Shown: piece by piece, positions 35,601 through 49,806 of the stretch
Layout: the number at the start of each line of letters is the position of its first letter
Position numbering within the stretch: the first letter of the stretch is position 1
DNA from: Trichoderma breve
Taxonomy: Eukaryota > Ascomycota > Sordariomycetes > Hypocreales > Hypocreaceae
Direction: 5' to 3'
Assembly (NCBI RefSeq): GCF_028502605.1
Contig: NC_079234.1
Coordinates: 868,001 to 932,000, forward strand
DNA length: 64,000 nucleotides
Notes under the pieces: model-generated
What the model was told of the DNA's origin: nothing
Databases searched by the model: none
What the model saw: only the letters and a program-made list of their open reading frames with translations
Program-made: the position numbers and the translations under genes

Positions 35601-38600
35601 GTAAAATGAGCCTTTTCCGTGACCAATGGCTGCTATGCTAGTAGGGTACTACAGACTGGTGGCCGCATAAGCGTCCGCTTCCTAAAAAGTCCTACGATAT
35701 GGAGGTGGAGAGCCACCAAGTACGATTACATGTTAGCTGATGGGCAGAAGGATCGCATCGGACACATTCCGCATCGGAATAATTCATCAAGGACAGGGTA
35801 ATACAAAACTAACAAAGAGGAAGAGGTGTAGTACCAGCGGCGGTGGTTGCAAGATGGTCACTGCCTGTGTTACTTGGCCTATCGGACTTCCGCGGGCCCG
35901 GACTTTACAATACGAAGCCTGCAATCGCCAGGCCGCCGCTTCTTGAGCGAATGCTAACGCAAAAGGTATGCATATTTCACGCCTCGTCTAGTAGTGGCCC
36001 TATATTCTAGTAGGGACCCTATATTCCAGGGTGGCAGTGAATCAACGCACGGCATTCGCCTTCACTTTCACCGTATTCCACTTAGTCTACGTGGCTCGGG
36101 CAGGGGGGAGTATTTTCAGCTCTTACGAATGCTGCCTGTAGTTTCCAACTGTTCAACACCGCATTATTCCCTTGCCAAGAGCATACTCCCCAGAGCAGAT
36201 CCAACTCCAAACGAGCACCCCGTGCCATTCAGCTCCTGCCAAGGCGAAATCCCAACCTAGCCCGGGGTACCATTCCACGAAAACAGTTAATGCCTTTAAC
36301 TTGATATGACGCTGGTGTGATAGTTATAGTGGTATGTCGGAGCCAGCTCCGTACCTCCCTATTGCAGAAACCTCCCTATTGAAGTTGGCTTCATGCACTC
36401 CGCATCAACGGCCTACCCTACGATATGCCAGGTATACAAAGAATGGCGTTGGCAGCCTTGCAAGACCTAACTGCTTATGAACTTGCTTTGGAAAGGGGAA
36501 AGGCATCAAAGTTTGTTATGCGAAATTAGCTACCAGCTTTGCCACATACTCGTAGGCTGCAGGAGTGTACAGATACTCCGAGCTCCGTTCTTCTCCGTGC
36601 TCACGGGCTCGAGCTCTACGCAAGGACATGATTTACACTAACCCATACTCCAAATCGCCGTATCATTAAAATTGTCTGTCATCACCGAAGCAATACGCGA
36701 GTTCTGTGTGGGCAATGCAGTCATCAACTGGGCTAACTGAGCCAACAACCCAACACACTCGCAACCAACTTCCAAGCAAAGCAGACGGAAACGCGTATTT
36801 GCCTCCATGTTTATCCTTGGAAGTGCAAGGGCCACGTCAGCTCTAGGCGTTAAACGGTCCCTGTTCAGGTGAATCAAAATTATAGAGCAACGAGGAAGAA
36901 GAATGCGGACAACACACAGCCAGTTTGAGGCGCCTCGCTTCCGAACTGCCGGTAAGGCTGCTGTTGGCTATCTTCGAGTTGCGGGTGAGTGTTTTGCCGT
37001 TGCTGGCACTGGTTTCGAATTGATGGGAACTTTTTCTTTCTTTTCTCACCCCTCTATGCGTAACTGATTAATTGATCACTGACATTTACTCTTGCCAACA
37101 CACAAGGACTTGTAAAACAATGCGTGTAATGTGCGTCATGGACAGAATACCTTACCCAACAGCCGGCTGCTGAGTTGTAAGACGCTTGATGTGATCTTAC
37201 TCCGGTACCTACATAAGACCGCATCCGATCATCTGCACAATCACGATGAAATCCACAGCCCTATCGGATGTGGGGAGTCTACAAGAAGCCTTAGCATCTT
37301 CATGCACACACTTGCATTCCTGCTAGCTCTGCAACAGGGCTTCAAACAAATACACGAACTAGGGGGATCCAATTCCCGTCACTGGTCGCTGATGTGAGCC
37401 GGCATCTTTGCGCCGTTCATCCCGGGGAGATGTATGAAGCTTCAAAATATGCACGCCCATGCTGCTAGCATATCTATCGCTGCCAGGACCACCATCCGGC
37501 TTTGCGGAGTTGCATACCGTCGGCTCCGATTGCAAGATGGCCCCCCTGATACTGACAGGACACACATGCGTATCATCCCTGTGTCTCCTGCGTCCACCAA
37601 GGCTCTGTGATATCGAGCACGGAGTGCATACATACTACGTCGCTAGTACATGCACATCACATGCTAAGGGGTGGGACTAATACATGATCAGTTTTGTGCA
37701 GAGGTAGGGATGGGATCCTCGACATTCCAGGCCCTCTTTGAAGCGAAAATACCGTCTGTTAAACGAATGTCTGTTCTCGTATCAACACTGATCTCGTTCA
37801 TATGCCCTGATCAACAAATTATCATCTCATCATTCATGCGGTGGGATCCGCTCTCCCGCATATCGCTGCGAGCATGTGACCAATGCCTGATGTGTTCCTG
37901 AGTGGCGATACCCTCAGATTTGCCAATGACACATTTCCCTCGTGTGCCGATCCGCCCATCAACGTCAATCTTGCGTCTGTACAGTCTTGACAGCTTCCCA
38001 GGTTGGTCATGATTACACTAGCCTCGAGAGTGCTGCAACTAATGACTCTTCTGATACGCTAACATCATTAAACATGGCGCCACAAAGCTGATTGCCGCTC
38101 GTTTCGTGAATGCGACTCGTCACTATTCACAGTCCGGAGTGACGGGAGCCAAAAAAAGGGTTACAGCCATCTCCACAGCCGCCATCCGCGCTTCGTCCGC
38201 GCCTCGTCCGCCTCCATGCAGACGTTCCGATTGGTGTGCTCGCAAAATGTCAATGGGCTCTTAAAACTCAGGGCGAGTTCTAGAGCAGGTTGGCGCCTTT
38301 TCGCCGGCTGGGGCGTCTTACGGCGGCTTTTCATTCTTCATCGTTGCTATTTACGATCAAAGTTTCGGTGCTGCGGAAGCGATGCAAATTACGCGGCGGC
38401 ATCGCACCGCACACTTCGGATGCCAGTCAGCGGCTTTTGCCCGGACGTGCTGTAGGAATTACTCGACGGATCCTGGGAAATCCCGTGAGCGTCTGCTCAT
38501 GCAAGTATCTGCGAGGACCCCTGGTTCCATGCTCACCGTGTTCGTCGCCATGGTTCAATGTTCCGAATGTATTGCTGTACGTGTACTCGTACGCACACGC

Positions 38601-41600
38601 TCTCGAAAAACTTGCTTTTCCCCTGCTTATTCGTTCATGAACCCCTGATGCGCCCTACGGGTCCAACTTGTCATTGATTCCCTTCTTCTTTAGACCCTGT
38701 GGTGCTTGTTGATTCGACTTTCCGGAGCATGACGGGATTAATTCTCACTAATTATAACCTGTTTTACAGTATGTGCCAATGGGAGCAAAGGGTGTGTAGT
38801 AGTCCCAGAATTTCCATGCTGCCATAGTACACACCCTGGACCTTGGCCATCACCGTCGACGTTACCTTCATCTTCTGCCCAGTATCTCGATCCAGATTTG
38901 GGCCAACAGAAGGGTGGCTGTATGCATACTGTATGCACGCGTATCCACCAAGCCAGGGGTAAGAAGAGAACGGCGATGTGCTGCGGAGGAAGCTAAATTC
39001 CGTTGTCTGATCGGCCAACTCCTAAAGGCCAAAGCTCACCACAAGATCTTTAATCCGGTCGCGGGTAACGCTACGACGTGCGAATGGCCTGATTTTGATG
39101 CCATCAGTATACACTATAAGGTCCCTTGCGCGAAGGAGTCGCAGAAGGGCGACATTCTGGACAGATTCATCGACGCTTCCTTCGGTAGTCTAACTGCAAT
39201 CGTCGTGGAGCTTCTCTCCTGTTGGCTGTCCCAGACTCGTGTTTCTGCTGCAGGGCGCCATCTTCGTCACAACTCACAATGGCCGATTCATTGGGAAGTC
39301 ATCAATATCGGCAGCCTTCATTCTTCAACACTGACCCGATCGGGCAAAGACGTTGAAACGGCCATGTTTGACCTTGCAGCGGAACAGGCAGCAAGTTTCG
39401 AGGGACGACCAACAGGCTAAAGAGCTTCAGTAACGGGGCGGCGGGGGGCGGAGAGAAGGCAGCGGTCCGAAGCCCGAAATGTGCGGATATCCGTGATATG
39501 TAAGTATGGCGGCGAGGCGAAGACAAGGACAAAACACGGACCATGCGCACGGATATGGGTCTGGATATGCGCAAGACGGGGCTTCATTTTACGCATTTAC
39601 GAGGCAGCGAGTCGTATCCCCTTGTGATTTGCGGACGGCGTGCAAATTGCAGGTAGAGAGACTGGCGAACGTAAGCCCTTGGTCGGGCAATTGTCAGCAT
39701 CTTGCTTTAAAGCCGACACTGGACCCGAGAATTTGGTTCATCTGATGCCCTGTGGTCCCCGGCCTGTTCGCCGACGTTGACAAACCCTCAGGTGATTCTT
39801 GCCAGATACGGAGCATTCGCAGAAAGGGTGCGTTCTTTTCTTGTCTACGCGAGACCTTAGGGGTGTAGCCCTGATGTCTTACTAGCATGTACTAGAAGAA
39901 GTAGGTTTTGAGGGTTTATTAGGATAAAATCAGACAGGCGTTTAACGGCGTCGGAAGGATTCGAAGCGAGTTTATCGCGTCGTTTTCCTGAAAGAGCAAT
40001 ACGTCGTCTGAGTGGTGTTGGTTGTATGTAAACGCCGTTGACCAAGACATCCTACTGCTACCATACTGCACATGATTTTGCTACCAACAAGCGAGCTGGA
40101 GGTACTCTAGCACTTCGTAGTGTTAATTAAAATGACGCCTAGGTGTGGGTTTACGTTGGCCATGGGATCATTGGGGCTATTTGCTCAGCGGGCGCTGGAT
40201 CGCAGCCGACAAACGATGAAGCCAATGACGGGCCGTTCAACTCAAAACAGCACACACGCAGGCAGATGGCTGCTCCATACGGTACGTTATCGGTAGTTGG
40301 CCGGTCCGTCTGGTCCCCATGGTTTCCGTCTTTGTTTGCAGAGCACGTCTGCCATCGGGCTCCAGTCTTTTCGAACGTCGGCCTTCTACGGAGAACCCCT
40401 TCCTTGTTACGGTCCGGCACCCAGGTACGTATGACCCTAAATAGGGATGAGTTACGACAAATGGGCTATGCAATCTTTGTCATGCTCATACTCGTAATCT
40501 GCCCATCACATTTTCACGTCGAGTTGAATAATGAGAGATGATGGAAACACGTTGGGGTCCGTAAAACAGGCCAACCTTCCAGAAAACCCCGCTGGATGCT
40601 CTAACAGCAGAAGATGGACAGAAAACCGCCCCAAAACTGTCACGGGCGATATGACAGGTGTTAGTGGTCGGCGTGGAAACACTCTGACTCGCTAGGGGCG
40701 GGTAATGGAATTCAAAGGGTACTAGAGCAAACGGTCAAACGGTGTTGCCGCTGGGGCGTTTTCCAATGGTTTGCAACTGGTTTAGCAGCGTCGAGCGTCG
40801 GTTTAGCAGTATTGGGCTTGGTCGTCTCAGTTTCAGAGACTCTGTGTTGCGGAACTCCGCGGGTGTAATCTCCAAGCCGAGTATGATGAGTACGAGGACT
40901 GCTTGTATTATCAGCCATGTATGCTAATTAAAGAGACGATAGGCAGGAAAACGCCTTACGGAGTAGACAACAGCATTGTTTCAGCGTCTTATCGAATATT
41001 ATGAGCCCGTACTCTTTTGCTTCCACCGCTTGTTCGTATACCGCTGTCTGCAGCACGGGGAGAGTAATGCAAAGTCAGCATCAGCTGCGACCGTAGATAA
41101 CCCATATCCAAGTTCTCATAATACAGATATTCAGGGCTGTCCATCAAGGTAGTCGTATCTTACCCCGTAGATTGTATCGTAGCCCTACAGGTCCCTTGGC
41201 ATATCGTGCAGCTCTGTATGGCCACGGAGTCAGCTCCGTAGCGAGCGGCCTTTGCGAGCGGCGGTTGTCGTCTACCGCGTCGAAATCCTGTGTAACACGC
41301 GCCTCCCTGGTCCCCTTCGCGAACTAGTAGCCCTCACCAGTTCACCATTGCCCATTTCGTGGGGCGGATCCGTCAACTCCGTACCCCTGACTGCGATCGC
41401 GGGCTTCTCGCGACGCGAGCATGTGGAGATTGTCACTCCCTCGCATTAACAACGAGTAAGCCAGCTTACCAACTTGGAATATGATAGATCGCAGACTACT
41501 TTAACCGGATAGCTGGGTGTGTGATCATATGACTAGAATTGGCAACGATGCAAGGGCACACGCATGGGGAATCGTTCAAGTTAGATTAAAGTGTTTTGGG

Positions 41601-42203
41601 TGGCAGACTTCTTGCGCAATTGCCAATAATGTGGTACGAAGGCAATGGGCAAGTATTCATGCATTTAGGTTTAGCTGATTTGTATATCCGTAGGGTTAAG
41701 GAAATACAATTTGGATAAGCCTACTTCTTCTAGTTCTAGTGATGGTCTGAAAACTGACCTCAATCGTGGATACTTGTCCTAGGTAGTACAAGACGTTTAA
41801 GAAGTTCAACATCAGTCATATGAATACGCCAATCCAAGGGCTTCAAGGGCTTCAATATTATCTTCCCCCATTAACTAGTAAAAAGAATGTTTGAGATACT
41901 CCGAAAATTTGTAGCAACTACTCCGTAGAAGGAAAAGTTTATCTCAAAGCCTGCGATGCATTTGTTGTCGAAGAGTTACACCTGGCGCTACCCTGGAGAA
42001 TGAAGGTCTTGAGACAAATGAACAAAGACATATTCTTTTCATAGGAAATATTAACTATACTTGAAGAAAATTTAGACATCGATTCATGGTACTGTGAAGC
42101 ATGTTTAGAGAAGCGTTTGAAGCGTGTAGCCCTGGACCAAGAAATACAGAACCCATCTCTAAGTTCAATATCGAGGCTTTTGGCTACACCTTTGTTTTTC
42201 TAC
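32684..42203. other. gene-poor stretch of about 9.5 kb before the PKS cluster
   Basis: No complete gene is supported. It contains a CA-rich tract at 32956-33000, a GTT-rich tract near 34609-34648, one intron-like element at 34393-34453, an inverted repeat ACGGAG-TCAG-CTCCGT at 41224-41239, and TACGGAGTA at 40957-40965. A 168-codon open frame at 38914-39420 (+) starts at GTG, has no usable ATG and matches nothing I know. The final part near 42 kb is the terminator side of the PKS gene. Confidence 0.5.
32956..33000. repeat. CA-rich simple repeat
   Basis: Imperfect CA repeat of about 45 bp downstream of the small Cys/His gene; slippage-prone. Confidence 0.75.
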
Positions 42204-45200
42204 TCACCCCTTTTGATTTGCCCAGCTGGCAATCAGTTTTCCCTCCACAAATTCCGCCAGTGTCTGTAGAGATTTCTGAGGGCTGACAATATCAAGAAAT
42301 GGTACGTCGATCTTGAAAGTGTTAAAGAACCAGGTCCTAAACTCTGCAGCAAGCATACTATCAACACCAAAGGATGGAAGAGGAGCGCGATCATCCACCG
42401 CATCCAGCTGCATTAAAATCAAGTTACTGAAGCGCTTCTTAGTGAGGCGCAGGATAGCATCTAACATCGTAGGGGCACTGGCTTCGGGCATCAGCATAGG
42501 TAGGGCGTTGGCTGGAACGCCTTTGACCCATTCAGCAGCGGTAAGGAGCAGACCAACATCAGCGCCTTTCCCCTCTTCCTTAGCATCCTTCTCCGAGAGC
42601 AAAGATGCAGCAAGGATGGAGGTGCGAGACTCGTCCATGACGCCGTTGTTGACCTCGAATCCCTGAGCCATCAATTTGCGCACACCATAGGACTCTAAGC
42701 CGGTCAGGATGTGAGCGGAGTCAATGGCCATGGGCACTCCGTGAGTAAACTCGGCGTCGCTGCCAGGACCAGATATGCCGTAGTCTAAGATTTGAAGAAA
42801 CTCGTCCTCGTTGAGTGGCTGGATACCCTTACGAAGCAGCATGGCTTCAATCTCAGGATTCTCATGAAGATAGCCAACCTCTGATATCATACCAAGGCCA
42901 ACCGATACAGCAGGCTTGCCTTGGGAACGGCGCCACCTGGCAAAAGAATCAAGGAAACCATTGGCAGCACAATAGTTACTCTCTGTAGCGGTACCACAGC
43001 TACCAGAAATAGATGAAGTCAAAAGGAAGAAATCCAGATCGGCATCATGGCCCTCGAGAGCATTGTGCAAATTCCAAGAACCTCTCCACTTGGGTTGGAT
43101 ACCAGTGTGCCATGCTTTATTGGTCATGACAGAGAAAAGAGCTTCACTGAGGCCCATGGCTGCTTGAACAACACCGCCAATGGGGCCCTCTTTGGCACAA
43201 GCTGCGACGGCTTCACGAACTTGATCTTCATTAGACACATCTCCGCGGACAACAGTGACGCTGGCGCCGGCATATCGAAGGCGGTTCACCAGCTCAGAAG
43301 CACTGGGCTTATCACACCCTGAGCGCCCAAGGAAGCAGAGCTTGCGGGCACCACGAGCCATCATCCAGCGACTGAGACTGCGGCCGAGACCACCAAGACA
43401 TCCAACGAGTAAGTAGGTTTTTTCAGGATGAAACACGGACTGATACGATGCTGGCACGACTTGCACAAGGCTCTTGGGATTCTCCATTGAAATGACAACT
43501 TTGCCCACTCGATCTTTGTTACCAAAGTATCGATAAGCGTGACCAATCTCAGCAACGTCAAAAGTTGTGATGGGAGAAGCCTTAATGATCCCTGCGCGGT
43601 ACATCTCAATCACTTCCGCAGTGTAGCCGTAGACAACGTCCTGGTAATAGCTGTCTTCAGCGTAGAAGAACTCAGACAGATCAAAGGCGGTGAAGGTTGC
43701 ATTCTTCAAAAAGACGCGCATGTCAAGTTTCCCCGCGTCGATGAGTTCGCGTTTGCCGATCTCAACAAAGCGTCCGAAAGGAGCAATACAAGACCAAGAG
43801 CCATGCATCAAGTCACCAACAAGGGAGTTGACAATGACATTGACACCCCGACCGCCAGTGGCAGCCATGATGCCCTCCATGAAAGAAGCATTACGGGAGT
43901 TGAAGATGCTTTCAGTTGGCACACCCATCTCTTTGACAAGATATTCGCGTTTCGGCTGCGAGCCGACAGTCGCAAAGACTGTGGCGCCCATGTGTTTGGC
44001 CAGTGTGATGGCTGCAAGACCAAAGGCACCGGCGCCAGAGTGAACCAAGATGGACTCGCCAGCGCGAAGATGAGCTCGGTCGCGGAGAGCAACGAGAGCA
44101 GTGCAGTAAACAGTGAGAAGAGTAGGCAAGACTGTAAACTCCTCCTCCGGTAGCATCTTGTGGACTGCCTGCACAGTAACTCGCTCAGTCGTCCCAAAAT
44201 GATTGGGAACAAAGCCAACCACACGGTCTCCCACCTTGAGATGCTTGACATCAGGCCCAGTAGCCGATATGATACCCCCAAAGTCTAGGGCAGTTGTGGC
44301 TGATCGTGTTTCGGCACGGCCATTGAGAGCGTAAACGTCCTTTGCATTGAGGCCAACAGCACGGAGATCGACATCCACGAAGCCGGCCGGAGGTGACGTC
44401 TTGCGCTCCGAGAGTTGTTGGAAGTGAATGGTATCAGTCATGCCAACTTGCCCAATTGACAGCTTGGCTGGGCCGACTTCTCCAAGAGGGACCAACTTCA
44501 TCGCTTCAGGAGTCATACGCTGTCTGAACAGAGCATTGAGTTCAATGTCGGGAGCGAAGCGGCTGACGTAAAGGATGCCATCTTTCTGAATGAACTCGTT
44601 ATCATCTGTGGCATATCGGAAAGTTAAGGCTGCAGATATGCTGTTGCAAATGGAACCTGGAGAATTTGGTTTGGAGATATCAGCTCCGACATCCAAAACA
44701 GCATATCGTAGCGCTGGCTGTTCTAACATCAAGGCTCGGGAGAGACCATTGGACAAGGTAAGATCTGGATTGGGAGCAGATAGCATGTTTGCTCCCGTTA
44801 GCCACAAGAGGTCACCGACGTTGTCTGTGATCTTACGGAAACGGTCCATGTCTTCGCTGCTGATGGTGGCAAGAAATTCGTGCTCCATCTCCAAGAGCGA
44901 TATGCAAACAACCTGAGCGTCAAGATTAACCGTCTCGATGTTGTCAATGGTTATTGTTGTTAGGTACTCAACACCAGCATTCATCTTCAAGTGAGTCGCC
45001 ACCGCGATTGCCAGAGAGTTGATGAAGGGAGAGTCCTCTTTGGGTTTGACAATGACCACTTCCTTCGTCTCTAACCCTGTTTTCTTAGGGCTACGGACGG
45101 CGACGAGGGTCTCATTCTGGAGTTCCAGAGTCACAAAGCCAGCAGCATTAAGGGCGAAAACGGCGTCCTTGGACCGGCGAGTGATGATGATACCATCGCC

Positions 45201-48200
45201 AGAAACCAGTAAGGTAATCTCGTCTGCAGCCTTTGTCCATATTTCCTTTGAAACGGAAAGATGGGGAATTAGAACAACATCGTAAGGAGCAGAAGTTTTA
45301 GTGTTGCTAACGACAACCTTGTTATCGTCGCCAAACCTTCCATCTTCCCATAATCTGAATCGCGGGAACGCAGTATCCTTGCCCAAAATTTGCTGACAAT
45401 CCTTAGGTGTCCATTGGCACTCTTTCCCTAGCTCCAATACGCTCATGCGAGGAACCTTGTGACCAAAGAGATCAAGTAGTGCTGCGAACACAATGAGAGC
45501 CCCGTTATCGTTTAGATCGTCTGACTGTTGAGACGCAAACATGGAGATGTATTCTCGAATAGCGCCCTCAGAGCCTGGCTGGAGGCGTAACACATCAGGC
45601 TTCCATTGGACGCGAAGACATGGCTGGCGCTGGGGATGCATGCTAGTCTCAGGCTCAACTGGGGCTTTTCCCGTGTACGCATTCATTCTCAGATGAGGCA
45701 TATCGATAGCTGGCGTGCCATCCGACAGCCGGAGGGTGAAAGCAACCGCCCGGGTCGAAAAACCAGTCTTTTCCATGCGGGAGTAAATTCTAACTTCTTC
45801 CTTACCCCGGCTGGCAGAGCCGCCCTGTGGAATTTGAATCGAACATCTTGAAACAAAGACCGGAACGTAGGCTCGCAGTGTATTGATGTTACCAGCAGTC
45901 CCACCCATGATGGCTGCCTGGAAGCAAGCATCGATGGTAATAGGATGTATAGCATAGAACATGCCGGTGGCCACTGGAGAAGGCGGCTGTAGATGCGTAG
46001 TTGCGATAGAATCCGTTGATATTCGGTTGCCGTCAGTGTGTAGGCTGGTCAGTGACTGGAACGTCGGCCCAAAATTGAGTCCCTCCTCCTTTGCTTTGTT
46101 ATACCAGCGGCTCATACTCCAAACTTCATGGCCACTGTCCGAAATCATGACTGATCCGTCCTTGAGTTTCATAGTTGACTCAACCACTTGAATGCTACCC
46201 ATACAGTGCAGTGTAGCAACACCAGATACCCAAGAAGAGATGGAAAACTCATGCCAGTTGCCGGATGTGTTTGCGGTAGAGATTTTGCGAGGAGACAGAA
46301 CAGTATGAAGCTCGGTGTTGTCCGCCTCGGCATCGCTCTCATCGGGCACAACAAACGCTGCGTTAATATTTACATTCTCAAACTCAAAAGAAAATGGCTC
46401 TCCAGCAATTAGTTGAGATTTCATATCTCGAACTTGCGAGAGGGCTTCTATAGCCATCGACATGTATGCTGCGCCTGGCAGGACAACCTGCGACTCGCCG
46501 AGCTTGTGATCACGTAGCCATGGCATCTCAGACACACGAGGAATATTGCGCCAGCACCACTCAATGCCGTTGCCAGCAGTGGCTTGAGTCCCAAGGAGCT
46601 CGTGACGCACATGCTTCCGAAGACGATGCTCAACGCTGGCACGAGGCTCATGCCATGGCAGCGGCTTGGAGTAATCCCAAGGATAAGAGGCAAGGGGTGG
46701 AGTAGGCAGCGCACGATATCGCGGGACATTGTTGATGGCGTACCAATCCAAGCTGTGGCCATAGGAGAAGAGAGTACCCGCGAGCTTCTTCAAGCAGATG
46801 TAAGCATTTTCTTTTCTGACAAGTGTGGGAGAGTAGGGAATGGTATCCTTATCGAGCTTGGCACTGGTTCGGATCTGTTGAATAGGGCCTTTGAGAGCCG
46901 AATGAGGGCCGACTTCAATTAAGTGATATTTATCACTGGTGATCATGTTGGTTAAACCCGCGCTGAACTGAACTGGTTGCTCAAGGTTCTTCCGGAAGTA
47001 CGATGCCATGTTTGTAGAAAGGTCAATAGTGCTAAGGGCATCAGCAGAATAGCCAACAGTTGAGAACATCTTGGCTTCCATTTCAGCGACCGTCTTGCTG
47101 GTGAAGTAAGGAGTAACCAGTGACTCGTATAAATCACCAATCTCAGCCATCATGTGGGAGTGATAAGCACGGCCGCCAGTTTCAAGCTTGCGAACAAACT
47201 TCCCCTCTTTTTGCAGCTCAGTTTGAAGGGTATCAATGTCCTTGGAAGTGCCACTCAGAGTAACACTCTCAGGAGCATTTACACAAGCAACGCGCACTTC
47301 CTTCAGCTCAAGCTGCTCAATCAAGACGTTAGCACTATCTGGAGTGATTCCTGCTGCCATCATGGCGCCGCGAGATTGTAGCTGGCCAACAGCAAAGCCT
47401 CGGAAATAGGCTGCTAGGATGGCCTCAGACGCAGTAAGCAGCCCAACTCCGTATGTTGCGGCAATCTCCCCAGAAGAGTGACCAATAACAGCCGATGGAG
47501 CGATTCCCCAGCTTCGCAGCATATTAACAAGAGCGATCTGGATGGCGGTGCAAATTGGCTGGCTGCGGGTGACATCGTTGATCTTGCTTGTAGCAGGCTT
47601 ATCAAGAAGCGTTTGCTCTAAAGTCCAAGATGGCTTGTATTCAGAGGGCAGCCCCTGCAAAACCTCGTCGAGATCCCGAACGTTGGCTAGGAAACCGAAA
47701 TCTTGCTCAATGAGCTCTTTGGCCATGTTGGCATACTGTGCACCCTGGCCAGTGAAGACAAAGGCAATTGGCAGAGGTTGCGTGCCTGGGCTTGCTTTGT
47801 TACCGACATCAGCTATCTCGACCAGCGTTGGCTGAGAACTGGGGTTAGCAGAAGCAAGTACATAGTCTCTGAGGCGCATCTTGGTATGTCGTTTACTCAT
47901 AGCAGCAGCGAGCGGCTTCAAAGCGTTTACTTCAGATTTTTCCATCGCCTCAATAGCTTGTTTGCGGCGGGCTTCTAGCGATTTGGTTGATGAGGCGGAA
48001 AAGGGGAGCACGAAAACTTGGTCTTTATCCGACTCATAGGGATTCGACAGTGTTCTAGTGATGGGAGAAGAGACCAATGAACCAACAAAATAGCTGTCAA
48101 TGGACTCGAGGATAACATGGCCGTTCGCACCACCGTAGCCGAAGGAGTTGACGCCAGCACGTCGAAGTGCTCTGGGCCATGCCTCAACTTCTGTCAACAC

Positions 48201-49806
48201 TTTCATGTTACGCTCCTTTAGTTTTACTTTAAATCTCTGTTAGCAACTAGTTGTCGGTTGATCTATATGTATGGCAAAGATAAAGACGACTTACACTTGG
48301 GGTTCAAGTTCTTCACACCATAGGTAGGTGGAATCACGCCATGCTCAAACGCGAGAGCAACCTTGATGATGGATGTCAACCCGCTAGCAGCTTCACTATG
48401 GCCCATGTTTGTTTTCACCTTGGATGGTGGTCAGTCAGTATATGTGACGATAACGAGCGAGGAGAGAGTACACACTGATCCGATCCTCAATGGCTCACCC
48501 TCGCGGCCCGCGAAGCAGGCCGCGATACCATTCACTTCTATAGGATCACCGACTGGAGTGCCGGTACCATGGCACTCAACATAATCTGTGTCAGAAAACG
48601 AAAGGCCAGCATTCTCGTATGCCTTTCTAATGACCGCTGCCTGCATTTTGGCATCAGGGAGAGTGATACCGGGAGTTTTGCCATTTCTTTGTGCTATTAG
48701 TCCAGGCGAGTTTTAAGAAATAAATATGAGCGACTTACGCGTTAATTGCCGTTCCGCGAATGACTGCGTGCACCTTGCGGTCACTCTTCATCGCAGATGA
48801 AAGCCTCGTGATATAGATGGCATTGAGCGCCTCTGCTCGAGCATAACCATCTGCTGAAGTGTCAAATGTGTGACAGGCCGAAGTTGGCGAAAGAAAGCCG
48901 CCCTTTGCTGTTCCAAAATGTTGCTCGGGAGATGTAATCAGATTGGCGCCTGCAACAATGGCAGCGTCGCAATCGCCATTCTTGATGGCATTCACAGCCT
49001 GGTGGAGAGCGTAGATGGTGGATGAGCAAGCGGTATCAAGTGTGAAACTAGAAAATTAGACCAGGCTCACAATCAGGTATGGATATGAGCTAACCTTGGG
49101 CCATGGAGATTGAACACATGGCTAATACGGTTCGACATGATAGATGTACCACCACCCGTAGCCGCTAGTCGATGAACATAATCTGTATCCCGAGATTGCA
49201 TGACCGAATAGTCCACCGTAAAGTTGCCGACAAACACTGCCGTGTTGGAGCCAGAGACATCTTCCATAGATAGACCGGCATTCTCAAAGCATTCATAGAC
49301 CACTTCAAGCAGCTTTCGCTGCTGGGGATCCATGAAAGAAGCCTCGAGGTTGTTGATGCCAAAGAATGAAGGGTCAAACTTGCGGACATCTTCTTGAATA
49401 AAATACCCACCGTCAACGCTCATGGCACCAGCTCTGGTGCCATCCTTGTGGTAGAAACCCTCAATGTTGTACCTGTCCAGAGGCACAGTACCCTGGGCAG
49501 ATTTCTTGTTGTAAACATGGTCCCAAAGCCCCGATGGTGAGGTGATTCCACCAGGGAGATGGCAAGCTATGTACAGAGTGGTCGTATTAGCACACGAAAG
49601 GTGCAGATAAACATGCAAGACTTACCCATGCCAACAATGCATACTGTATTGTCTTCGATAGTGACATCACTAGAGGGCCCAGATGTGTCTTGTATATCAT
49701 CATTCAAGTAGGATGTCTCGGTAACGACAATGGCCTCCTTTGTATGACTGCGAAGCAACGACTCCGAGTCGGAGGGGATGTCTAAAGCAGGCTCAAGAGT
49801 GAACAT
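42204..49806 (-). CDS. highly reducing type I polyketide synthase (KS-AT-DH-degenerate MT-ER-KR-ACP)
   Basis: Six exons: 49626-49806, 49095-49566, 48739-49047, 48476-48686, 48295-48418 and 42204-48226. They total 7320 nt, 2439 aa, start ATG 49806. It builds a reduced polyketide from malonyl-CoA, repeatedly using all beta-processing domains. KS: DTACSS Cys225, ECHGTGT His360, NMGHSEA His398. AT: GHSSGE Ser683. DH: RDHKLGE His1006 and [11 protein letters not shown]sp1198. A region near 1340-1480 sits where a C-methyltransferase would be but lacks an intact SAM glycine motif (only VLELGKE). [14 protein letters not shown] at 1828-1839. KR: GGLG at 2044-2047 and SNYCAAN Tyr2184. ACP: FGVDSM Ser2389 near the C-terminus. 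There is no thioesterase or reductase release domain. The third intron needs the distal of two AGs to keep the KS motif NGKTPGI. It faces the SDR at 51344 across a divergent promoter. All active-site residues expected for a working HR-PKS, apart from the MT, are present. Confidence 0.95.

Noticed and set aside
38914..39420. 168-codon plus-strand frame beginning with a resolvase-like phrase (YARVSTK)
   Set aside because: The phrase is the only similarity to serine recombinases. The frame starts at GTG, has no ATG until near its end, and lacks the catalytic and DNA-binding parts; it is taken as coincidence.
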